A stretch of 64,000 nt of DNA from Hymenobacter profundi (GCF_019334315.1 NZ_JAHWGL010000013.1:1-64000); one strand, 5' to 3'. Positions 1 to 8,725 are shown, numbered from the stretch's first letter. Notes: generated by a model not told the origin, from the sequence alone. Program-made: numbers and translations.

Positions 1-13
1 GTGGGAGATGGTG

Positions 14-187
14 AGTGGTAAGATGGTGAGTTTGTGGATAAAATACGTCTGTCATCCTGAACGCAGTGAAGGACCTTCTCACGTGAGGACGAGTCGTTGT
101 TATGCCTATTGTTCTTACGTGAAAAGGTCCTTCACTGCGTTCAGGATGACAGACGTATTTTATCCACAAACTCACCATCTTACCACT
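14..187. repeat. Large palindromic intergenic repeat (copy 1)
   Basis: Two near-perfect arms (about 14-90 and 111-187) flank a short loop. The inner part of each arm starts GTCATCCTGAACGCAGTGAA and runs on into GGACCTT. It is the longest of at least five related copies in the window (see 22635, 28734, 33275, 34527). The outer 35 bp of each arm is specific to this copy. The stop codon of the polyketide synthase gene (180-182) lies inside the right arm. RNA from either strand could fold into a very long hairpin. Confidence 0.9.
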
Positions 188-1292
188 TCACCTCCATTAA
201 CAGCGCTTCCAGCGTAAGACCGGGACCAAAAGCGAAGCTAAGCACAGGCGCGCCGTCCTGGGCAGGTGTGAGGTCCCGCATCAATTCAGCCAAAACAAAC
301 AGCACCGTGGCCGACGACATATTGCCGTAGTCGCGCAGTACTTGGTAGGCAAAGCGGTTGTCGTGATGCGTGAGCCCCAAGGCCTGCTCGATGGCCTCCA
401 GAATGCGCCGCCCACCCGGATGAATCGCAAATAGCTTGATGTCGCTCATGCGGACCGGCAAGCGAGCCAGCAGTCCATCAGCCAAATGCTGAATGCCCTG
501 CTTGATCAGGCCTGGCACGTAGGACGAAAGTGTCATCTCGAAGCCGAAATCGTTGATGTGCCACGCCATATCGGCGCGGCCGTCGGGCACCAGGTCGCAG
601 TGGAAGGCTTGTAGCGATAGGCTGGGTCCGTGGGCAGTCGGCTGGGCTTGCACTAAGGCTGCCGCTGCGCCATCACCAAACAAGGCATTGGATACCAAGT
701 CATCGTCGTCGCGGCGCTTCTGAAAGTGCAGGGTGCACAGCTCGGCGCACACCACCAACACGCGGGCGTGCGCATCGGCCCGGCAAAAAGCATCGGCCAG
801 CTTCAAGCCATTGAATGCGGCGTAGCATCCCATAAAATTGACGCATGTGCGCTGTACGTGGGGGCTCAGTCCTAGGGCTTCTACCAGTTCAATATCAAGC
901 CCCGGTGCATACATGCCCGTGCAGCTCACCGTTACTAGGTGCGTGATGCTGTGGGGTAGGGAGGCATCTTGCAGTTGCGTGAGGCAGGACTGCACGGCTG
1001 CCACGGCCAGCGGCAGCGCGTGGGCGCGGTACTGCTCCATGCGCGGCCCTACCCTAGGGAATGGCTCTAGCTGCGGGGTGTTGGGAAAGAACGTGAAGTT
1101 GCCGTTTTCCTCGGCATAGTCGGGTAGCACGGAATAGCGCTGCCCAATGCCAGAGGCCCGGTACAGGGCCCCTAGGCGGCGGGTTTCTGCTTCATTAAAC
1201 GATAAAGCATCGGCCATGAAACGGGCAATCTGAGATTGAGGAATGCGGTGGGGAGGATTGGCCGTGCCAATAGCACATAGGTAGCTGGTCAT
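180..1292 (-). CDS. Type III polyketide synthase (chalcone/stilbene synthase family)
   Basis: This 370-residue thiolase-fold protein should condense an acyl-CoA starter with malonyl-CoA units into a pyrone or resorcinol/phloroglucinol-type product. The catalytic triad is visible: Cys124 in TVSCTGMYAPG, His291 in FAIHPGGRR and Asn324 in YGNMSSATV. The start is placed at the ATG at 1292, giving MTSYLCAIGTANPPH, which matches the family N-terminus. The open frame runs upstream to 1415, but that extension is Arg-rich and overlaps the upstream gene. It lies 55 nt downstream of an FAD oxidoreductase on the same strand, an arrangement seen in bacterial alkylpyrone and alkylresorcinol clusters. Starter unit and product cannot be read from sequence. 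The stop codon sits inside a palindromic repeat, so any further cluster members would lie left of the window. Confidence 0.9.
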   Translation of the reverse strand: MTSYLCAIGTANPPHRIPQSQIARFMADALSFNEAETRRLGALYRASGIGQRYSVLPDYAEENGNFTFFPNTPQLEPFPRVGPRMEQYRAHALPLAVAAVQSCLTQLQDASLPHSITHLVTVSCTGMYAPGLDIELVEALGLSPHVQRTCVNFMGCYAAFNGLKLADAFCRADAHARVLVVCAELCTLHFQKRRDDDDLVSNALFGDGAAAALVQAQPTAHGPSLSLQAFHCDLVPDGRADMAWHINDFGFEMTLSSYVPGLIKQGIQHLADGLLARLPVRMSDIKLFAIHPGGRRILEAIEQALGLTHHDNRFAYQVLRDYGNMSSATVLFVLAELMRDLTPAQDGAPVLSFAFGPGLTLEALLMEVKW

Positions 1293-1347
1293 TGCTGACA
1301 GTATACGCAATTTATTGGGTGGCAGCGCGAGGGTAGCATAATCATGT

Positions 1348-2466
1348 TCAGAAGGGCTGCCCGTGCGTGCGCGCCACCAGCGCCTGCACGGCGCCGGGCC
1401 AATGGCGCAGCCCACCTATCACCCAGTTGCTGAGGCGGGGCTGCCCAAATAGCCGCTGCACCAGCCGCCCTACCCGCAGGCGGGCGCCAAATTGCTGTTG
1501 CCAACTGTGGGTGTATGCTGCTTCTAACGCGGCCCGATGTATATGGCCCTGCAAAAAGCGGTGAGCGTGTCCGGCCGCGAGGTAGGCGCCGTGTAGTGCC
1601 ATGGCCATGCCGTTGCCGCACAGCGGCGTAATCAGGCCAGCGGCGTCGCCGCACAGTAGCACGTGGTCTTCTACGCAGGACTTGGGGGAGAAGGAAATTT
1701 CGTTGATGATTTCGGGCTGCGGGTAAAGCTGCTCGGCGCTGGTGAGAATGGCGCGCAGGTGCGGGTTGCGCATAAGCACCTCCGCTTCTAATTGAGGAAT
1801 GGTGCCGTGGGCCTTCAGGTTGCGGCGGGTAGTCAGGTAGCAGAAGCACAGCTTGTCTTCCTCAATAGCCGAAAACCCCGCGTAGCCATCAGCGAAGTTG
1901 TGCAGGGAAATCAGGTCGCGGGGGTGGCCGGGGAGGCGCAGGTGGTACTTCACGCCCAGGTAGGGCGAGCGTTGCTGAAAGAAGGGACGTTGCAGTTGGC
2001 GGTCCAGGTTGGCGCGCTTGCCGTAGGCGCCCAGCACCAGGCGGGCCGTTAATACGCGGCCGTCAGCCAAGGTAGCGTGGTGTTGGTCGGCTGCGAGGTC
2101 GTAGGTCACGGTGGTGACGGTTGCCCCTTGCTCTACCACCACGCCGCGCGCCTGCGCCAACTCCGCTAGGTAGTGGTCGAGCCGGTAGCGACTTACCCCA
2201 AACCCGCCCAGCGCAAGCGGGGCCGAAAGAAGCGCTCCGCCCGGCGCGCTCACCTGTAAGCGGGTAATAGTGGCAGGCCCCAAAGGTTCGGGTGATGCTC
2301 CCAGCCGATGTAGGTAGGGCACCACTTCTTGGGAGACGTACTCGCCGCACACCTTATGAAAAGGGTAGCGTTTGCGCTCCACCAGCATCACGCTATAGCC
2401 GCGCTGCCGTAGGTCGAGAGACGCCGCCAGACCTGCTAAGCCACCGCCGATAATGAGAACGTCCAA
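1348..2466 (-). CDS. FAD-dependent oxidoreductase, geranylgeranyl reductase/UbiH-like
   Basis: A 372-residue flavoprotein. The N-terminus carries the dinucleotide-binding motif IIGGGLAGLAAS, followed by KVCGEYVS, a Cys-Gly-Glu motif typical of the geranylgeranyl-reductase-like branch. The second FAD motif is LLCGDAAGLITPLCGNGMA at about residue 270. It is first in a two-gene unit with the type III polyketide synthase 55 nt downstream. A reasonable inference is that it oxidises or hydroxylates the polyketide product, or a lipid precursor. The start ATG at 2466 is only a few residues before the FAD motif, as usual for the family. The true substrate is unknown; a lipid or menaquinone reductase role is an alternative. 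Confidence 0.85.
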   Translation of the reverse strand: MDVLIIGGGLAGLAASLDLRQRGYSVMLVERKRYPFHKVCGEYVSQEVVPYLHRLGASPEPLGPATITRLQVSAPGGALLSAPLALGGFGVSRYRLDHYLAELAQARGVVVEQGATVTTVTYDLAADQHHATLADGRVLTARLVLGAYGKRANLDRQLQRPFFQQRSPYLGVKYHLRLPGHPRDLISLHNFADGYAGFSAIEEDKLCFCYLTTRRNLKAHGTIPQLEAEVLMRNPHLRAILTSAEQLYPQPEIINEISFSPKSCVEDHVLLCGDAAGLITPLCGNGMAMALHGAYLAAGHAHRFLQGHIHRAALEAAYTHSWQQQFGARLRVGRLVQRLFGQPRLSNWVIGGLRHWPGAVQALVARTHGQPF

Positions 2467-2544
2467 ATTTTTTTGTGAGCTAACGTGTTGGAAGGGAAGT
2501 AGTAGTTAAAGTTAATTTCGTAGATAAATTATATTTTGCTACAA

Positions 2545-2570
2545 TTGCCAAAATTGTCTATATATCTTTG
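2545..2570 (+). promoter_or_regulatory. Candidate Bacteroidota promoter of the small T9SS protein
   Basis: TATCTTTG at 2563-2570 matches the Bacteroidota -7 consensus TAnnTTTG. A TTG at 2545 (15 nt spacing) or a TTTG at 2535 (24 nt spacing) could serve as the -33 box. Neither spacing is ideal. It lies in an AT-rich divergent spacer, about 70 nt before the start at 2642. Confidence 0.45.
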
Positions 2571-2641
2571 TAAACCTAATAAAATACCAGCCGTTAAGAA
2601 CCACAGACTGGCTGATAATACGTCCATTCTATTTCCCGTCT

Positions 2642-3031
2642 ATGATGAAACGATTACATTATTTGCTCTTTATACTACTAATGGGCAGCGCTAGCCTTAT
2701 TGGTAGTGCCCTACCTACTCGCGCAGCTGCTCAGTCAGCAAACACACGTGTGGGTTTTCCCAGGGCAACCCTTGCCGATGAAAAATCGGTGTTGGTTTAT
2801 CCCAATCCCAGCACAGGCATTGTGCACCTTACCATAAATGGTTTTGAAAACCGACGGGTAGAGTTGCGGGTACTGAACGTTATCGGGTCGGTGGTATACC
2901 GTGAACTGCTCACAGAGCTAAGCGACCGTGCCACCAAAACCTTGGATTTGAGCAAGATATCCAGCGGCCTCTACTATATTAAGTTGGAGGGCGACAACGT
3001 AAGCGAAATGCGCAAACTAGTAATTCGCTAA
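2642..3031 (+). CDS. Small secreted protein consisting mainly of a T9SS type A sorting domain
   Basis: 129 residues. A signal peptide occupies about residues 1-31 (hydrophobic LLFILLMGSASLIGSAL, cleavage near AAAQS). A spacer of only about 20 residues follows. The rest, from about residue 50, resembles a type IX secretion C-terminal sorting domain: VLVYPNPSTGIVHL, then LRVLNVIGSVVY, then LSSGLYYIKL-type spacing, ending in KLVIR. Such domains normally sit at the end of large cargo proteins and are removed at the cell surface. Here almost no passenger exists. It may be a free sorting-domain protein, a surface peptide, or the remnant of a larger cargo gene. A second ATG at 2645 is an equivalent start. 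A strong terminator follows at 3108. Confidence 0.8.
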   Translation: MMKRLHYLLFILLMGSASLIGSALPTRAAAQSANTRVGFPRATLADEKSVLVYPNPSTGIVHLTINGFENRRVELRVLNVIGSVVYRELLTELSDRATKTLDLSKISSGLYYIKLEGDNVSEMRKLVIR

Positions 3032-3107
3032 GCAATTATCAGTAGTTGCGCTGCGAATGCGTAATTCTTTTTCGCAGCGGCAGACGGCAGTAGATTATAA
3101 ATCCGAC

Positions 3108-3153
3108 AAAAAACAACGGGGGCTTCCTAGATAGGAAGCCCCCGTTGTTTTTT
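3108..3153 (+). terminator. Intrinsic terminator, probably bidirectional
   Basis: A perfect 20-bp stem (including the A/T flanks) around a 6-nt loop, with an A-tract before and a T-tract after the GC-rich core. It ends the 2642 gene on the plus strand and the 3167 small ORF on the minus strand. Confidence 0.9.
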
Positions 3154-3166
3154 CGGAGTCCGAAAA

Positions 3167-3280
3167 TTACTGACGGGCCGGTACAGTTTCCGGCTGCATC
3201 ATTTCTTTCAGATTATTTACGGTGCTAAGGGCAAGTACAGCAGTTGCGACAATCAGACCCAAGAGAATTAACCAAGACAT
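3167..3280 (-). CDS. Putative 37-residue single-pass membrane peptide
   Basis: A short ORF reads MSWLILLGLIVATAVLALS followed by a polar tail ending in VPARQ. The first 19 residues form one strongly hydrophobic segment; the remaining 18 are soluble and include two adjacent Met. It sits between a terminator (3108-3153) and the hybrid kinase gene, and shares its strand with the kinase upstream of it. No homologue is recognised. The clean membrane-plus-tail layout and a terminator just after the stop support a real gene, but the short length leaves chance possible. Confidence 0.45.
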   Translation of the reverse strand: MSWLILLGLIVATAVLALSTVNNLKEMMQPETVPARQ

Positions 3281-3429
3281 AAAAAGAGAATTAAAGGAAA
3301 AGAAAACCAACTGCTACCAGCAATTGGGTAGTGCTGTAAGATAAACAGCTTTCTAGTACTTCAACCCTAAAAAACGTTTTTGAGTTGTGGTATAATTATG
3401 TGCTTTTAAAAATAAAGCTCTTTCGCCCG

Positions 3430-6400
3430 CTACTCAGCGCCGAACTCTTGCTCTAGCTGGGCAATAACCAGTTCCGTTATCTGCCGCACCTGCTGCACCT
3501 GCTGCGTGGCAGTAGGCACGTCGGGAGGCGCTTGCTGGCAGGCTTCCAGCTGGCGAATGACGGTATGAAGCGGCCGGATGTGCATGCCATCGAGCGAGCT
3601 TTTGAGGTGATGCGCCGTAGAGCCCAACAATTTCCAATCGTTTGCCTCCAAGTGTTCCTCCATTTCGCGCACGCACGGCGGAGTAGTACGGATAAACAGA
3701 TGCACCAGTCGCTTCACGAAGCCCTCGTTGCCGTGGGCCAGCCGGCGAATACCGCTCAGGTCGTAGAGTGGGGCGCTGTCGGGTAGGGGTTCTGCTGCTT
3801 CTATCACCGGCACGGGCTGTTTTTGCAGCACCGCCGAAACCGTACGGAACAGATCCTCCTCGCGGAAGGGCTTCGAAAGGTAGGCATCGAGGCCGGCCGA
3901 GCGGTAACGTTCGGCTTCGTCGCGCAGGGCGTGGGCCGTGAGGGCCACAACGGGGGTAGCTGCCCGCTGCGCATCGGGGTGGCGCCGCAACTGCCGGGTA
4001 GCCTCCACGCCGTCCATGCCCGGCATCTGAATATCCATGAGCACCACGTCGTAGGTGTTTTGCCAGAATAGCGTGAGTGCCTCCGAACCAGAAGAGGCCG
4101 TATCGACGTGCATACCCCAAGTGCTCAGCAGCGTTTCCACCAAAAACTGGTTGACAGCGTTGTCTTCGGCCAGTAGCACACGGCGCTTGCCTAGGGTATG
4201 GTAGCGGGGCGCGGGTTCCGCAGCGGTAGTAGGAGTGGCCTCTTCAGCTGGCTGGAAAGGTAGGGTGAACAGGAAGGAACTACCTTCGCCTACTGTGCTT
4301 TCAGCTGAAAGCTGGCCGCCCAGCAGCTCCACCAGCCCGCGCGAAATACTCAGCCCCAGGCCCGAGCCGCCGTACTCGCGGGCCGTCGACGAAGAAGCCT
4401 GCGTAAAGGGCTCAAACATATGTTCTAGCTGCTCGGCCGGAATGCCGATACCCGTATCGAGCACCGAAAACTGAAAGCGGGGCTTCTCATGAGCGGCACT
4501 CAGACGGCGGCAGGCCAGCAGTACCCGCCCGTGCTCCGTGAATTTCACGGCGTTGCTAAGCAGATTGAGCAGTACTTGCCGCAGGCGGTAAGGGTCGCCC
4601 GTAACGAAGGTAGGCGTGGTTTCGGGGGGCAACTCCAACTCCAGCGACACGCCTTTTTCGGCGGCGCGGGGCTGCACCATTTGCTGGCTGGCGTACAGCA
4701 CATCGCGCAGGTCAAACGAAACCGACTCCAACTGTAGTTTGCCTGCGTCGAGTTGGGCCATGGCCAAAATGTCGTTGATAACTACCAGCAACGCTTCAGC
4801 CGAGTGCCGGATATGGCCCAGGTACTGGTTCTGCTGCTCGTCGAGCGGGGTTTTGGCCAGCAGGTTGGCAATACCCAGAATCCCGTTCATGGGCGTACGA
4901 ATTTCGTGGCTCATATTGGCCAGAAACTCTTGCTTGGTGCGCGCCGTCGCCTCGGCGGCTTCTTTGGCTTCGCGCAACTCCTGCTGCGCACGCTTTATAT
5001 CGGTGATATCGGTGCTCACACCCAATACCTGCAACATGCCATCAGCAAGCATAAAAGGCTGCTTCACAACGTGCAGCCACCGGATAGAGCCATCAGGATT
5101 CGTGAAGGTGTCCTCGTAGTCAACGGTTTGCTCCGTGCGCAGTACGGTTTGGTCGTACTCATGGTCCCGTTGCAAGTCGGCCGGATCGGCGCGGAGTAGC
5201 TGGTAGGGCGTGCGCACAATCTCCGTGGTGCTAGAGCCGTAGAGTTGCGCCGTTGCCTGGTTGGCCAGGGTGTAGTTGCCGGCCTCGTTTTTCAGGTAGA
5301 TGAGGGGCGTGATGGTGTCAATCACCTGCCGGAACAAGCGGTTCTGCTCGGCCAGCCGATAGTTAGCAAGGCGCCGCTGCTCGTCTGCAATTTTCCACTG
5401 GGTAATGTCCTCAGCCGTGCCTAGCATCAGGCGTAAGCGGCCTTCCTCGTCGCGCTCAAACGGCGTGTGGCTACACCGAAACCACCGGGTAGAACCATCC
5501 CGATGCAAAAAAGCCAGTTCAAGGGAATATACCTCGCCATCTTCCGCCTGTTGTACTTGTATGTTGTGTTGCTGGAGCTTGGCAAGCTCGCTGGGCACAA
5601 TCAGGTGTTGCGGAGAAGCAGTGCCGAAGGTCAATAGCTCATCCGGTGTATAGCCTAGCGCCGTAACGGAATAATGGTTGACGTAGACGAATGAGGTTTG
5701 CTGTACGTCAAACGTATAAATCAGGTTGGGTGCCAGGCTGGTGATACGGTCCATGAGCAGGCGACTCTGGCGCAACTCCTCCTGAATTTGCCGGGTAACG
5801 GTAACGTCCTGCGCGCTGCCAATAAGCTGAATGGGCTCACCATTAGGCTGCCGGGTAAACGCAGCCAACTGTAGTCGCAGCCAGCGCCACTCGCCGTCGC
5901 GGCGACGTATGGGGTACTCAAATACCAGTGGCTGCTGCGTTGGAAGCTGCCCCCCTTTGGGCCAGCGGCTAATGATTTCTTCTATGGTTTCGGGAGCCAT
6001 CAGGTGATGAACGATGGCTGGCCCCATCGCCTTCAGCTCTGTCTCTGTGTAGCCCAGCAGCAGCTCTGTTTGCCGGTTAGAGTACGTGAGGTTGTTCTGC
6101 GTGAGGTCGAAGAGAAACACCATGCTAGGCACTGTATCATTGATGCGCGATACAAACAGCTGGCTGTGCAGTAATTCTGCCTCGGCTCGTCGCCGGTCGG
6201 TGATGTCCGTTAGATAAATAATAGCCGACTGCTCCTCCGGAAAAGGCACTATCTGCCAGTGGTAGAAATGGCCACCCAGGCGCCGCTCCGTGGTTCGAAT
6301 CTGATGCTGTTGCAGGGCCTGCTCTATTTCGCTGCGGACAAAGTCGCGGGTTTCCGCTTCCATTGGCTTCTCCAACACTTGCAACAGCGGCTCAGCGGCT

Positions 6401-6984
6401 GGGTTGGCATACTGCGCCCTACCCACGCGGTCGAACCGGATGAAGGGATTGGGGCTATGCTCTGAAAGCAGCGAGTATTGCCGGATTTTTTCCTGCGCCT
6501 GCTCGCGCTCCGTCACGTCCTCCAGGCTCCACAGGTGCAGCATCGTTTTGCCATCCTGCAACACCGGCAGGTATTCCTGCTGCAAGATTCGGCCGTTGCG
6601 TAGCCGTAGCAGCTGCCCGCTTATGCGGTTCTGCTCGGCAATGGCCTGCTCAATGGTTTCTGATACCAAGGCGGGCTCCCGGAAGCAAAGGGCCAATACC
6701 CGACGCATTTGGGCGTGGGTATAGCCCAAATAAGTTTCGGGTGGCTGCGTAAGCCCTACCATATCGCAGAAACGCTGATTCACCAGCGCCACCTGCCTAC
6801 CCTGGTTTTCGGCCAGTATAGCCGTACTCATCGTTTGCAGGAGGGTGCTCATCTGGCTGGCGGCCGCAAGCCCTTGCTGGGCCAGTTGCGCACGCAGGTC
6901 CCGCAGCTCGGCGGTGGTAGCCATCTGAGCCCGCGTCATCTGCCGCAAACGTCGTTGCAGGTGGCGATACGCGATAGAACTCAT
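3430..6984 (-). CDS. Multi-PAS hybrid sensor histidine kinase with receiver and Hpt domains
   Basis: 1184 residues with no obvious membrane segments, so probably cytoplasmic. About five consecutive PAS/PAC modules fill residues 45-670; each PAC ends with a DITD/DVTE-type motif. HisKA follows with His693 in MSHEIRTPMNG. The HATPase has NLLSNAVKF, DTGIGIP and GGSGLGLSIS. A receiver domain follows with phospho-acceptor Asp984 in LMDIQMPGMDG. A C-terminal Hpt domain has His1125 in AHHLKSSLDG. This is a complete internal His-Asp-His phosphorelay. The gene lies 43 nt downstream of a sigma-54 response regulator on the same strand, its likely partner. With five PAS domains the signal could be redox, a ligand or light; no flavin or heme signature is evident by eye. 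Confidence 0.95.
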   Translation of the reverse strand: MSSIAYRHLQRRLRQMTRAQMATTAELRDLRAQLAQQGLAAASQMSTLLQTMSTAILAENQGRQVALVNQRFCDMVGLTQPPETYLGYTHAQMRRVLALCFREPALVSETIEQAIAEQNRISGQLLRLRNGRILQQEYLPVLQDGKTMLHLWSLEDVTEREQAQEKIRQYSLLSEHSPNPFIRFDRVGRAQYANPAAEPLLQVLEKPMEAETRDFVRSEIEQALQQHQIRTTERRLGGHFYHWQIVPFPEEQSAIIYLTDITDRRRAEAELLHSQLFVSRINDTVPSMVFLFDLTQNNLTYSNRQTELLLGYTETELKAMGPAIVHHLMAPETIEEIISRWPKGGQLPTQQPLVFEYPIRRRDGEWRWLRLQLAAFTRQPNGEPIQLIGSAQDVTVTRQIQEELRQSRLLMDRITSLAPNLIYTFDVQQTSFVYVNHYSVTALGYTPDELLTFGTASPQHLIVPSELAKLQQHNIQVQQAEDGEVYSLELAFLHRDGSTRWFRCSHTPFERDEEGRLRLMLGTAEDITQWKIADEQRRLANYRLAEQNRLFRQVIDTITPLIYLKNEAGNYTLANQATAQLYGSSTTEIVRTPYQLLRADPADLQRDHEYDQTVLRTEQTVDYEDTFTNPDGSIRWLHVVKQPFMLADGMLQVLGVSTDITDIKRAQQELREAKEAAEATARTKQEFLANMSHEIRTPMNGILGIANLLAKTPLDEQQNQYLGHIRHSAEALLVVINDILAMAQLDAGKLQLESVSFDLRDVLYASQQMVQPRAAEKGVSLELELPPETTPTFVTGDPYRLRQVLLNLLSNAVKFTEHGRVLLACRRLSAAHEKPRFQFSVLDTGIGIPAEQLEHMFEPFTQASSSTAREYGGSGLGLSISRGLVELLGGQLSAESTVGEGSSFLFTLPFQPAEEATPTTAAEPAPRYHTLGKRRVLLAEDNAVNQFLVETLLSTWGMHVDTASSGSEALTLFWQNTYDVVLMDIQMPGMDGVEATRQLRRHPDAQRAATPVVALTAHALRDEAERYRSAGLDAYLSKPFREEDLFRTVSAVLQKQPVPVIEAAEPLPDSAPLYDLSGIRRLAHGNEGFVKRLVHLFIRTTPPCVREMEEHLEANDWKLLGSTAHHLKSSLDGMHIRPLHTVIRQLEACQQAPPDVPTATQQVQQVRQITELVIAQLEQEFGAE

Positions 6985-7027
6985 AAAACAAGTTGTATAG
7001 AAATAAGTAAAACAAGAAAACCAGTCG

Positions 7028-8395
7028 TTAGCTGACCCGGATTTCGTTGTTCTGTATCATACGATAGATAGTGGACTTGCCAATTTGTAGTTTCGCCGCC
7101 ACCTGCAATATGTTTCCGTTGTGGTTGTCGAGGTAGCGCTGCACAATGGCTGCCGTCTGCGTTCGTAGCGACTCATCACCATCTGGCGTGTTGGTTTCCT
7201 GGGTGGTGCTGGCGTGCCGCAACGACAAATCTTGCGGCTGAATGGTGTCGCCGTCGGCCAATACGGCGGCTAGCTCTACCACTGCTTTCAGTTCGCGCAC
7301 GTTGCCGGGGAAGGGGTAGCGCAGCAGTTTCTGCTGGGCATCCGGCGACAGGCGACAATCGGCCATGTTGTTTTGGGAGCAGAAGGTTTGTAAGAACGAC
7401 TGAGCCAATAGCAGCACATCCTGGCCCCGGTCGCGCAGCGGGGGGAGCAGAATGGGTAGGCCCAGCAAGCGGTAGTACAGGTCTTCCCGAAAACGGCCCT
7501 GCTTCACCTCTTCTGTTAGGTCGCGGTGCGTGGCCACCATCAGGCGGGCATCAAAAGGGATTGGAGCGCTGCCGCCTACCCGCATCACCTCCCGCTCCTG
7601 TAGCACGCGCAGAAGCTTGGCTTGTAGGTTCAGGTCTAGCTCAGCAATTTCATCCAGAAAAAGCGTGCCCCGATGGGCTTCCTCGAATCGTCCAATGCGC
7701 CGGCTAACGGCCCCGGTGAAAGACCCTTTTTCATGGCCAAACAGCTCACTCTCAATAAGCTCACGCGGAATAGCAGCCACGTTTACGGCCACAAAGGCAT
7801 TGTTGCGGCGCTCAGACCGGAAGTGAATGGCCTTCGCAACCAGCTCTTTCCCCGTGCCGGTTTCCCCACTCAGAGAAACCGTGATGTTGGTGCGAGCTGC
7901 CTTCTCAACCAAGGAAAATAATTGCTGCATTTGGGGGCTCTTTCCCAAAATAGCACGTTGTGGGTCGTACTTCTGTCCAATTTGTTCCCGCAGCCGTTCG
8001 TTTTCCCGGCGTAGGGCCAGTTGCTGATTTACGTTGCCAATGGTGTTCCAAAGCCGGTCGGCTGTTTCTTCATCTTTTACAAGATAATCATAAGCACCCT
8101 GGCGCAGCAGGCCAACGGCTGTTCGCACATCCTCCTGTCCCGAAATGATAATAACGGCTACTTCTGGCAGGCGCTCTTTTATCTGGCGTAGTACTACGTC
8201 GCCGGTGCCATCGGGTAGAGTATAGTCTAGCGTAATAAGGTCAGGCTTCTCGTTAAGATTATCCAGGCAGGACTGCGCTGTGGTAAAGCGTCGTACAATA
8301 TATTCTGGATTCTGAGAGAGCTTATATTCAAGCAGTTCGCCATACCAAGCGTTGTCTTCAACAACGAATATGCGAAGAGTAGAGGATGCAATCAT
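7028..8395 (-). CDS. Sigma-54-dependent response regulator (NtrC family)
   Basis: 455 residues. A receiver domain (1-125) has phospho-acceptor Asp57 in ITLDYTLPDG. The AAA+ domain (about 145-375) has Walker A GETGTGKELVAKA, the sigma-54 contact loop as GSFTGA (Ser in place of the usual Ala) and Walker B GTLFLDEIAEL. A Fis-type helix-turn-helix ends the protein (ILQVAAKLQIGKSTIYRMI). It should activate RpoN-dependent promoters when phosphorylated. It is the first gene of a two-gene unit with the hybrid kinase, whose Hpt domain is the plausible phosphodonor. No convincing -24/-12 target promoter was found nearby, so its regulon is probably elsewhere. Confidence 0.95.
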   Translation of the reverse strand: MIASSTLRIFVVEDNAWYGELLEYKLSQNPEYIVRRFTTAQSCLDNLNEKPDLITLDYTLPDGTGDVVLRQIKERLPEVAVIIISGQEDVRTAVGLLRQGAYDYLVKDEETADRLWNTIGNVNQQLALRRENERLREQIGQKYDPQRAILGKSPQMQQLFSLVEKAARTNITVSLSGETGTGKELVAKAIHFRSERRNNAFVAVNVAAIPRELIESELFGHEKGSFTGAVSRRIGRFEEAHRGTLFLDEIAELDLNLQAKLLRVLQEREVMRVGGSAPIPFDARLMVATHRDLTEEVKQGRFREDLYYRLLGLPILLPPLRDRGQDVLLLAQSFLQTFCSQNNMADCRLSPDAQQKLLRYPFPGNVRELKAVVELAAVLADGDTIQPQDLSLRHASTTQETNTPDGDESLRTQTAAIVQRYLDNHNGNILQVAAKLQIGKSTIYRMIQNNEIRVS

Positions 8396-8725
8396 TGGGG
8401 AATGTAGCGGAGTAGCTGTGGTAAACCATGCGTCACATAGAAACTATACGTAATGTACGGCTTCTGTGTGGAGTATAGCCCATTCAGCTGGGTTTTCAGT
8501 AGCTCAGAAAGAGAAATGGGGTGGACAGTGCGAGTATAAGTAGGGAAAGCTACTCAATCAAATTTTCTCATAATAGGATTTTTATTCTCTTTATGGGATA
8601 TTTAGATAAAAACCATAAAATCGTATAATGCTTTAAATCAAATATTTACACAAAAATATAGTTTAAAGGCAGTGAAATTGTACTGTGATTTATGAACGTG
8701 TTTATGGACTTTTCTAATCTTACTT
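8396..8725. other. Divergent intergenic region, 330 bp
   Basis: An AT-rich spacer between the response regulator (minus) and the T9SS protein gene (plus) that must hold both promoters. No unambiguous TAnnTTTG box or sigma-54 -24/-12 site was identified. The stretch 8570-8665 is particularly AT-rich. Confidence 0.6.

Noticed and set aside
8-330. Short plus-strand ORFs translating to ...CHPERSEGPS... across repeat copy 1
   Set aside because: They are translations of the palindromic GTCATCCTGA repeat, a common source of spurious proteins, and overlap the PKS 3' end in antisense.
6292-6302. GGTTCGAATC, a T-loop-like word
   Set aside because: It is inside the hybrid kinase coding sequence and no tRNA cloverleaf can be drawn around it. 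No tRNA gene was found in the window.
8396-8725. Search for a sigma-54 (-24/-12) promoter next to the regulator
   Set aside because: No GG-N10-GC element with the right flanks was convincing in this spacer.
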